Source of the DNA: an uncultured Collinsella sp.
GTDB lineage: Bacteria > Actinomycetota > Coriobacteriia > Coriobacteriales > Coriobacteriaceae
Direction: 5' to 3'
DNA: 15,226 nucleotides
NCBI GenBank assembly: GCA_902388545.1
Contig: CABMPS010000024.1
Span: 1 to 15,226 of the forward strand
Numbering within the stretch: position 1 is the stretch's first letter; each line of letters opens with the position of its first letter. Position numbers and translations under genes: made by a program. Of this stretch, positions 5,671 through 11,304 are shown piece by piece. The notes beneath the pieces are model-generated. The model saw nothing but the letters and a program-made list of their open reading frames with translations. It did no database searches and had not been told where the DNA came from.

Positions 5671-7911
5671 CTAGTCAAACAGGCTCGGCATGTCGTTTTC
5701 CTTCATGAGGGCACCGGCAGAGGGGAGGCTCTGCGCGGTGAACTTTTCGGCCGAGACGCCGGCGCCAAGAATCTCCTCGGTTGTGCCGACGGTGGTGACC
5801 GAGCGGCCTTTCTTGGCGGTGAAGGCCTGGACGCCCTGCGTATTGGTGGTCGTCTTGGTCTTGAGCAGCGACGTGTTGAAGTTCATCAGGCGGTAGTCGC
5901 TCGAGACCAGCGCGAGGTCGCGGTCATCCTTGAGCACCTGGGCATACAGCAGCTTGCTGCCGCCATAGATGGCGTTCTTCAGGCGCTTGCGGTTGGTCTT
6001 GGTGACGTATCCAGAAAGCGCGACGCGCACCACGCGGCCGTTCTCAAAGACAAACAGCACGTCGGCCTTGTAGTCCTCGGGGTCGATGACCCAGATGACG
6101 CTCTCGTCGGGTTCCATCTCAAGATCGGTGGGCAGGTACGAGCCCAGCTGGGCCGACTTGGTGTCCTCAAACGCCGCAACCTTGCACTTGTACGCCTGGC
6201 TCTTGTTGGTAAAGACCAGCAGCTCGTGGGTGTTGGAGGACGGGAACTCGATAAAGGGTTTGTCGCCATCCTTGTACTTGAGCGTGGTCGCCTTCTTGAG
6301 CACGCGGTCCGTCATCTTCTTAAGGTAGCCATCGCGCGAGAGCATGATGGTGACCGGGTACTCCTCGACCTCGGGCTCCAGGCTTACCTCGATAACCTCA
6401 TGGGGCTCGATCCTGCCCGTGCGGCGCGGCATCACGTACTTCTTGTTGACTGCGGCCAGCTCGTCGCTGATGACCTTCTTGATGTTGTCTTCGCTCGAGA
6501 GGATCTCCTCGAGCTCGGCAATCTCACCTTCGAGCTTGGCGATGTCCTTGGTGCGGTTGAGGATGTATTCCTCGTTGATGTTGCGGAGCTTGAGCTCGGC
6601 AACAAACTCGGCCTGGGTCTCATCGATGTCGAAACCCTTCATAAGGTTTGGCACGACCTCGGCCTCGAGCTTAGTGCCGCGGATGATGGCGATGGCCTTG
6701 TCGATGTCGAGCAGAATTGCCTCAAGGCCGTGCAGAAGGTGCAGACGCTCGGACTTTTTGTCCAGGTCAAAGTTAATGCGGCGACGCGTGGACTCAATAC
6801 GCCACTTGACCCACTCGTGCAGAATCTGGCGCACGCCCATAACACGGGGATAGCCGTCGACGAGCACGTTGAAGTTGCACGAGAACGAATCCTGTAGCGT
6901 GGTCGAGCGATAGAGCTTGGCCATGAGCTTGTCGGGGTCGACACCGCGCTTAAGATCGATGGCGATACGCAGACCCGAGAGGTCGGTCTCGTCACGGATG
7001 TCGGCGATCTCTTTGACCTTGCCCTCTTTGGAGAGCTTGACGATGCGCTCGATGATGACATCGGTCTTGGTGGTGTAGGGGATCTCGTAGACCTCGATGA
7101 TGCGCTCTTCGGGAATCCAACGCCAGCGGGAGCGGATTTGGAAGCTGCCAAGGCCGGTCTCGACGATCTTTTCCATCTCCTCGCGGCGGTAGATAATCTC
7201 GCCGCCGGTCGAGAAGTCGGGCATGGGCATGTACTCGAGTAGGTCGCAGTCGGGGTCCTGCAGGTAGTGCATGGTGGCGGTGCAGACCTCGTTGAGGTTG
7301 AAGCCGCAGATGTCGGACGCCATGGCGACGCCGATGCCCTTGTTGGCCGAGACGAGGATGTTGGGGAACGTGGTGGGCAGCAGGCGCGGCTCCTTCATGG
7401 CGCCGTCATAGCTGTCAACAAAGTCAACCGGGTCCTTGTCGATGTCTTTGAAGATCTCGGCGCTGATGGGGGAGAGCTTGGCCTCGGTGTAACGCGAGGC
7501 GGCGTAGCTCAGGTCGCCCGAATAGTACTTGCCAAAGTTGCCCTTCGACTCCACGAAGGGGGCAAGCAGCGCCTCGTTGCCGGTGGCCAGGCGCACCATC
7601 GTTTCGTAGATCGCGGCATCGCCGTGCGGGTTGAGCTTCATGGTCTGGCCGACGATGTTGGCACTCTTCTGGCGCTCGCCCTTGAGCAAGCCCATCTTGT
7701 ACATGGTGTAGAGCAGCTTGCGGTGCGAGGGCTTAAAGCCGTCAATCTCGGGGAACGCACGCGAGACGTTGACACTCATGGCGTAGGGCATGTAGTTGAC
7801 CTCGAGCGTCTGCGTGATCGGCTGGTCGGTGACCTCGGAGTGCAGGCCGATGACGTTCTCGGCGTTGACCTGCTTTTTCTTTGGCTGGTTCTTCGTCTTC
7901 TTCTTTGCCAC
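5671..7911 (-). CDS. parC: Type II topoisomerase A subunit, ParC-like
   Basis: A 746-residue breakage-reunion subunit of a type II DNA topoisomerase, ParC in size (E. coli ParC is about 750, GyrA about 875). After a Lys-rich 20-residue start come the winged-helix core with NPHGDAAIYE (94-103) and the catalytic Arg140-Tyr141 in ASRYTEAKL, which bonds to DNA. A coiled-coil gate segment follows (about 455-485), then a C-terminal beta-pinwheel from about 515. No GyrA box (QRRGGKG) is present, which favours decatenation over supercoiling. In the quinolone pocket, Ala99 replaces the usual Ser and Glu103 holds the acidic position. The start is GTG, with AGAGGAA about five bases upstream. It lies 45 bp behind the parE-like gene in one operon. 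A separate gyrase is assumed to exist elsewhere, so the name ParC is by architecture rather than by proof. Confidence 0.9.
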   Translation of the reverse strand: MAKKKTKNQPKKKQVNAENVIGLHSEVTDQPITQTLEVNYMPYAMSVNVSRAFPEIDGFKPSHRKLLYTMYKMGLLKGERQKSANIVGQTMKLNPHGDAAIYETMVRLATGNEALLAPFVESKGNFGKYYSGDLSYAASRYTEAKLSPISAEIFKDIDKDPVDFVDSYDGAMKEPRLLPTTFPNILVSANKGIGVAMASDICGFNLNEVCTATMHYLQDPDCDLLEYMPMPDFSTGGEIIYRREEMEKIVETGLGSFQIRSRWRWIPEERIIEVYEIPYTTKTDVIIERIVKLSKEGKVKEIADIRDETDLSGLRIAIDLKRGVDPDKLMAKLYRSTTLQDSFSCNFNVLVDGYPRVMGVRQILHEWVKWRIESTRRRINFDLDKKSERLHLLHGLEAILLDIDKAIAIIRGTKLEAEVVPNLMKGFDIDETQAEFVAELKLRNINEEYILNRTKDIAKLEGEIAELEEILSSEDNIKKVISDELAAVNKKYVMPRRTGRIEPHEVIEVSLEPEVEEYPVTIMLSRDGYLKKMTDRVLKKATTLKYKDGDKPFIEFPSSNTHELLVFTNKSQAYKCKVAAFEDTKSAQLGSYLPTDLEMEPDESVIWVIDPEDYKADVLFVFENGRVVRVALSGYVTKTNRKRLKNAIYGGSKLLYAQVLKDDRDLALVSSDYRLMNFNTSLLKTKTTTNTQGVQAFTAKKGRSVTTVGTTEEILGAGVSAEKFTAQSLPSAGALMKENDMPSLFD

Positions 7912-7956
7912 GATTTCCTCTTGAACTTCTTGTGGGCCGTCGTTATCGATTTGCTG

Positions 7957-9954
7957 CTATTGCAGGTCCAGCTGGTCCAGGTATTCCTTGCCGTGCTCGG
8001 AGATGTGGCGCTTGCGGCCTGCCTCGTCGTTGCCCAGCAACAGGTTGAACATGGTTTCCATCTTGGTGACGTCCTCGGGTTCCACCTTGATTAGGCGGCG
8101 CGTCTCGGGGTTCATGGTGGTGAGCCACATCATGTCAGGATCGTTTTCACCAAGACCCTTGGAGCGGTTGATGGAACACTTCTGGTCGCCGATCTCTTTG
8201 AGGATGCCGTTTTTCTCGAGCTCGGTGTAGGCAAAGTAGGTCTTCTCTTTGCAGTTGATCTCGTAGAGCGGCGACTCGGCGATATACACGTAGCCCTCGT
8301 CGATAAGCGTGGGCACCAGTCGATAGAGCATGGTGAGCACGAGCGTGCGAATGTGGTAACCGTCGACGTCGGCGTCCGTACAGATGATGACCTTGTTCCA
8401 GTTGAGATTGTCCAGGTCAAAGGCGCCAAGGTTCTTGATGCGCTTGTCTTTGATCTCCACGCCGCAGCCCAACACGCGCATAAGGTCCATGATGATGTCG
8501 GACTTAAAGATGCGCGGATAATCTTCCTTTAGGCAGTTGAGGATCTTACCGCGGACGGGCATAACGCCCTGGAACTCGGCATCGCGCGACGTGCGAATGG
8601 CGCCTGCTGCCGAGTCGCCCTCTACGATGTAGATCTCGCGACGGCTCTTGTCCTTGGAGCGGCAATCGATGAACTTTTGCACGCGGTTGGCCATATCGGT
8701 CTTTTGCTGCAGGTTGGTTTTGATGCTCTGGCGCGTCTTTTCGGCATTCTCGCGCGAGCGCTTGTTGATGAGCACCTGCTCCATGATCTTATTGGCGGCG
8801 TCCTTGTTCTCGATCAAGTAGGTCGAGAGGCGCTCCTTAAAGAAGGCAGTCATGGCCTGCTGGATAAAGCGGTTGTTGATGGCCTTCTTGGTCTGGTTTT
8901 CGTAGGACGTCTGGGTGGAGAAGCAGTTGGTCACCAGCACCAGACAGTCTTGGACGTCCTGCCACTTAATGCCGCTCTCGTTTTTGTTGTACTTGCCCTG
9001 TTGCTTGATGTAGGCATCGATGGCGCTAGTCAGAGCGCTACGAGCCGCTTTCTCCGGCGAGCCACCGTTCTCGAGCCAGGAGGAGTTGTGGTAGTACTCC
9101 TGCATCTGGAGGGTGCGCGAGAAGCACATGCATGCGGTGATCTTTACGTTGTAGTCGGGCAGGTCCTCGCGGTCGCGACCGCGGCGGTCGGCCTCGATAA
9201 AGAAGGGCTCGGTAAGGTAGTCGGTACCGACCTTCTCGAGCACATAGTCCTCGATGCCCTTGGGATAGCAGAAGTCCTCTTCGGAAAACTCGCCATCGTC
9301 GCCCTCGATACGCAGACGGAAGGTCACGTTGGCGTTGACCACGGCCTGGCGGCGCATGGTCTCGCGATACCAATCGTGGGGAATGCTGATGGAGGTAAAG
9401 ACCTCAAGATCGGGGCGCCACTTGATGGTGGTACCGGTGCGGTCCTCGTCTGTGGGCTCGATCTCGAGTGCCTTCTTTTTGGCGCCGACGACCTTGCCTT
9501 TCTTAAAGTGCAGAGAGTACTTGTTGCCGTCGCGCCAAACCGTGACGTCCATGTACTCGGAGGCGTACTGGGTCGCGCACGAGCCCAGGCCGTTGGTGCC
9601 CAGCGAGAAGTCGTAGTCGCCGCCCTGGTTGTTGTTGTACTTGCCGCCGGCATAGAGCTCGCAAAAGACGAGCTCCCAGTTAAAGCGCTTCTCGGAGGGG
9701 TTCCAGTCGAGCGGGCAGCCGCGGCCGTTGTCCTCTACCTGAATAGAACCATCGCGAAAGGCGGTGAGGGTGATGAGCTTGCCGTAGCCCTGGCGCGCCT
9801 CGTCAACGGCGTTGGACAGGATCTCGAAGGCGGCATGCGCGCAACCGTCGAGTCCGTCCGAGCCAAAGATGACGGCGGGGCGCAGGCGTACGCGCTCCTC
9901 GTCCTTGAGCTGGCGGATACTGTCGTTACCATAGTTTGCGGTGTTTTTTGCCAT
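7957..9954 (-). CDS. parE: Type II topoisomerase B subunit, ParE-like
   Basis: A 665-residue ATPase/Toprim subunit. The GHKL fold is clear: FEILSNAVDEA (43-53) with the catalytic Glu44 and Mg-binding Asn48, EDNGRGCP (74-81), an ATP-lid segment ELYAGGKY (99-106), and GTNGLG (119-124). The transducer lysine is in ENQTKKAINN (352-361). The Toprim domain has VEGDSAAG (444-451), where family members normally read EGDSAGG. It also has the metal-binding TDADVDG (526-532) and NRSKGLGEND (596-605). The length and lack of the long GyrB insert fit ParE. It would hydrolyse ATP and form the heterotetramer with the downstream subunit. An AAAGGAG site at 9971-9977 lies 16 bases from the ATG, farther than ideal. 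No alternative start exists before an in-frame TAA. The upstream region contains a LexA-type palindrome. Confidence 0.9.
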   Translation of the reverse strand: MAKNTANYGNDSIRQLKDEERVRLRPAVIFGSDGLDGCAHAAFEILSNAVDEARQGYGKLITLTAFRDGSIQVEDNGRGCPLDWNPSEKRFNWELVFCELYAGGKYNNNQGGDYDFSLGTNGLGSCATQYASEYMDVTVWRDGNKYSLHFKKGKVVGAKKKALEIEPTDEDRTGTTIKWRPDLEVFTSISIPHDWYRETMRRQAVVNANVTFRLRIEGDDGEFSEEDFCYPKGIEDYVLEKVGTDYLTEPFFIEADRRGRDREDLPDYNVKITACMCFSRTLQMQEYYHNSSWLENGGSPEKAARSALTSAIDAYIKQQGKYNKNESGIKWQDVQDCLVLVTNCFSTQTSYENQTKKAINNRFIQQAMTAFFKERLSTYLIENKDAANKIMEQVLINKRSRENAEKTRQSIKTNLQQKTDMANRVQKFIDCRSKDKSRREIYIVEGDSAAGAIRTSRDAEFQGVMPVRGKILNCLKEDYPRIFKSDIIMDLMRVLGCGVEIKDKRIKNLGAFDLDNLNWNKVIICTDADVDGYHIRTLVLTMLYRLVPTLIDEGYVYIAESPLYEINCKEKTYFAYTELEKNGILKEIGDQKCSINRSKGLGENDPDMMWLTTMNPETRRLIKVEPEDVTKMETMFNLLLGNDEAGRKRHISEHGKEYLDQLDLQ

Positions 9955-10052
9955 ACTCGCTCTCTCGGTGCTCCTTTGCTGCGTTTAAGTCATATAGATA
10001 GTCAAGGTAGCATAGCCCAGCCCTTGGGCGATTCCACCCAACACGAAATCCA

Positions 10053-10068
10053 TCGAACAATCGTTCGA
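10053..10068. promoter_or_regulatory. LexA (SOS) box-like operator
   Basis: The 16-bp sequence TCGAACAATCGTTCGA is a perfect palindrome of the form TCGAAC-N4-GTTCGA. This equals the mycobacterial/actinobacterial LexA consensus and contains the general Gram-positive core GAAC-N4-GTTC. All 12 fixed positions match, which is unlikely by chance in 15 kb. It lies 98 bp upstream of the parE-like start codon, a usual distance for SOS operators. LexA control of this operon is inferred, not shown. Confidence 0.7.
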
Positions 10069-10176
10069 ATTAACGGGTATAGTGTTTAGTGGTAGCGCGG
10101 CATTGTTAAACAAATTTGGATACAAACGAATTTTATTTAATAGGGACCTAGTTTTACTAAACAAAATCGAACGATT

Positions 10177-10326
10177 ATGGGTGACACGATTCAGAAATTC
10201 GATGAGTTTGCGGATGCCCAATCTTGCTCGGACAAAACCGAGTCGGTTCTGCCCGAGCAAGATGGAATGACGAATCGAAACTGCTATATCCGTATACCGA
10301 TGACAGATATAGTTGACATCAATTAG
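10177..10326 (+). CDS. Possible small acidic protein, 49 aa
   Basis: An ATG-started frame of 49 codons (MGDTIQKFDEFADAQSC at the start) with codons like those of the neighbouring genes. No Shine-Dalgarno sequence is present, and the frame runs through the nested hairpin and into the -35 box of the next gene. The hairpin argues that the DNA is selected for structure rather than protein. I consider it more likely spurious, but a real small protein cannot be excluded. Confidence 0.2.
   Translation: MGDTIQKFDEFADAQSCSDKTESVLPEQDGMTNRNCYIRIPMTDIVDIN
10221..10263. repeat. Nested hairpin in the divergent control region
   Basis: ATCTTGCTCGG (10221-10231) pairs perfectly with CCGAGCAAGAT (10253-10263). 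Inside, AACCG (10236-10240) pairs with CGGTT (10244-10248) around an AGT loop. There is no T-run on either side, so it is not a simple terminator. It may be a leader RNA structure, an operator or a small mobile-element remnant. Confidence 0.7.
10284..10312. promoter_or_regulatory. Inverted repeat next to the regulator promoter
   Basis: CTATATC (10284-10290) and GATATAG (10306-10312) form a perfect 7-bp inverted repeat with a 15-base spacer. The right arm touches the -35 box at 10313. This position is typical of an operator, and the Xre-type regulator encoded just downstream is the natural candidate to bind it. Confidence 0.45.
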
Positions 10327-10341
10327 TCGATGCAATATATT
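10313..10341 (+). promoter_or_regulatory. Near-consensus sigma-70 promoter
   Basis: TTGACA (10313-10318) is a perfect -35 box and TATATT (10336-10341) matches five of six -10 bases, with an ideal 17-bp spacer. It gives a predicted start near 10348 and a leader of about 40 bases. It also shows that a start codon at 10330 for the downstream gene would lie upstream of the transcript. Confidence 0.85.
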
Positions 10342-10389
10342 TCTGGCATGTTGCAACGGATATTTGTCCAATATGACGAAAGGAACTTT

Positions 10390-10620
10390 ATGCCGGGCAA
10401 AAAGAACCTCCGCATGAAGGCGGCGCGCGCGGCGGCTGGCCTTTCGCAAGCCGACTTGGCCCAGGCCGTGGGCGTTACACGTCAAACCATCGGCTTGATC
10501 GAAGCAGGCGGTTACAACCCTACGCTCAACCTGTGCGTGGCAATCTGCAAAGCGCTGCACGTGACGTTGAACGATCTGTTTTGGGAAGACGAGACCAAAG
10601 CCGACCCTAACGCTCTTTAG
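10390..10620 (+). CDS. Xre/Cro-type helix-turn-helix regulator
   Basis: A 76-residue one-domain HTH_3 regulator. The motif is LSQADLAQAVGVTRQTIGLIEAGGYNP-like (18-44), with the recognition helix TRQTIGLIEAG, followed by the usual PTLNLCVAICKALHVTLNDLFW end. Such short regulators often repress their own promoter and a co-transcribed membrane gene. The ATG at 10390 follows an AAAGGA site by about six bases. A longer in-frame start at 10330 falls inside the promoter and is rejected. The GGAGG of the next gene overlaps the stop codon, so the pair is co-expressed. Confidence 0.92.
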   Translation: MPGKKNLRMKAARAAAGLSQADLAQAVGVTRQTIGLIEAGGYNPTLNLCVAICKALHVTLNDLFWEDETKADPNAL

Positions 10621-10629
10621 GAGGCCACT

Positions 10630-11214
10630 ATGAAATATGAAGATCTGAAAATCGTGCAAACGTGGCGTGAATATGCCGGCCCAAAGGATGAACGCCTGGA
10701 GGCTGAGAACGCGAAGATCTGCAAGATTGGTTTCGTGCTGCTTTCGTTTGGCATGTTGATGATCTTTTTCTACCAGTTTATAGCTCGACAGGTTGCGTGG
10801 GTTCACAGCGACGCCAGTGAAATGCCGCATGGCTTTGCAACGCCGTTCGAGGCAGCCATGTATTCGTGGCTCATTCTCGTGATGTTGATTTGCGCAGGAC
10901 TGCAAACGCGGAAGGGCTATGTCGATACCAATCGTTTTGGGCAAACCGAGCATCTTCCTGTTGGATATTTTCTGCTTGTCAGCGGTCTTAGCGGCGCAGC
11001 GTTCGCGCTTGTTATTGCCGCAATGCGCTGTATCGCTGAGGCGCAGATCGTACCGCTCGAAAGCGTCTTTTGGTTGGCGAACCTGGCCACGGGCGTGTTC
11101 TGCGGTGCGACGATTTTCGCGGCCACGTTTGCTGTCCTGTGCGCAACGTTTTTCACGGCGAAAAGACGCCGTGCCAAGCTCGAGGCAGAACTCGACTCCT
11201 CAGACGACATTTAA
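10630..11214 (+). CDS. Four-helix membrane protein, DUF6773-like
   Basis: A 194-residue integral membrane protein. Predicted helices are at about 33-53, 75-92, 111-133 and 145-175. A charged N-terminus precedes them, and an Arg/Lys-rich then acidic tail (KRRRAKLEAELDSSDD) follows, suggesting cytoplasmic ends. The start of the first helix region (KDERLEAENAKICKIGFVLLSFGML) resembles DUF6773-type proteins that pair with small HTH regulators; this is a resemblance, not a verified hit. It begins 9 bp after the regulator gene with GGAGG at 10620-10624. The function is unknown; a role in membrane stress sensing or regulator control is possible. Confidence 0.8.
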   Translation: MKYEDLKIVQTWREYAGPKDERLEAENAKICKIGFVLLSFGMLMIFFYQFIARQVAWVHSDASEMPHGFATPFEAAMYSWLILVMLICAGLQTRKGYVDTNRFGQTEHLPVGYFLLVSGLSGAAFALVIAAMRCIAEAQIVPLESVFWLANLATGVFCGATIFAATFAVLCATFFTAKRRRAKLEAELDSSDDI

Positions 11215-11219
11215 TGCGC

Positions 11220-11257
11220 AATGGGCTGGCTCTGGGTATTCAGAACCAGCCCATTTT
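11220..11257 (+). terminator. Intrinsic terminator of the regulator-membrane protein operon
   Basis: AATGGGCTGG (11220-11229) pairs with CCAGCCCATT (11246-11255), with TCTG/CAGA extending the stem inside, and the arm ends in TTTT. It begins five bases after the stop codon. In the other direction the hairpin has no T-run, so it is a poor terminator for the leftward surface-protein gene. Confidence 0.88.
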
Positions 11258-11304
11258 GATGTTCGATGAGCCGAGTCGGCGCCTCTCACAAAAGTAACTA
11301 GGAG

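Larger units (their letters stand above)
9955..10389. other. AT-rich divergent control region
   Basis: This 435-bp stretch separates the leftward topoisomerase operon from the rightward regulator. It is far richer in A+T than its flanks, above all at 10070-10200. It contains the SOS-box-like palindrome, a 10-bp inverted repeat (10059-10068 with 10167-10176), a nested hairpin, a weak 49-codon frame and a good forward promoter. I could not assign a convincing leftward promoter for parE. Candidates with TATGCT or TATACC as -10 lack a proper -35. Confidence 0.7.

Noticed and set aside
5656..6897. Long forward frame (413 codons) opposite the parC-like gene
   Set aside because: It is the antisense of a clearly conserved topoisomerase gene, has low-complexity Val/Leu/Asp composition and no ribosome site.
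8677..10089. Long forward frame (470 codons) opposite the parE-like gene
   Set aside because: Antisense shadow of a gene with intact GHKL and Toprim motifs; composition is the mirror of GC-rich codon bias.
10330..10620. Longer 96-residue version of the HTH regulator
   Set aside because: Its start lies inside the promoter, upstream of the predicted transcript start, and has no ribosome site; the ATG at 10390 has one.
9985..10953. Leftward frame of 322 codons across the control region and regulator genes
   Set aside because: It overlaps a good promoter, an Xre gene with intact HTH and a membrane gene on the other strand, and encodes a His/Arg-rich sequence with no family features.
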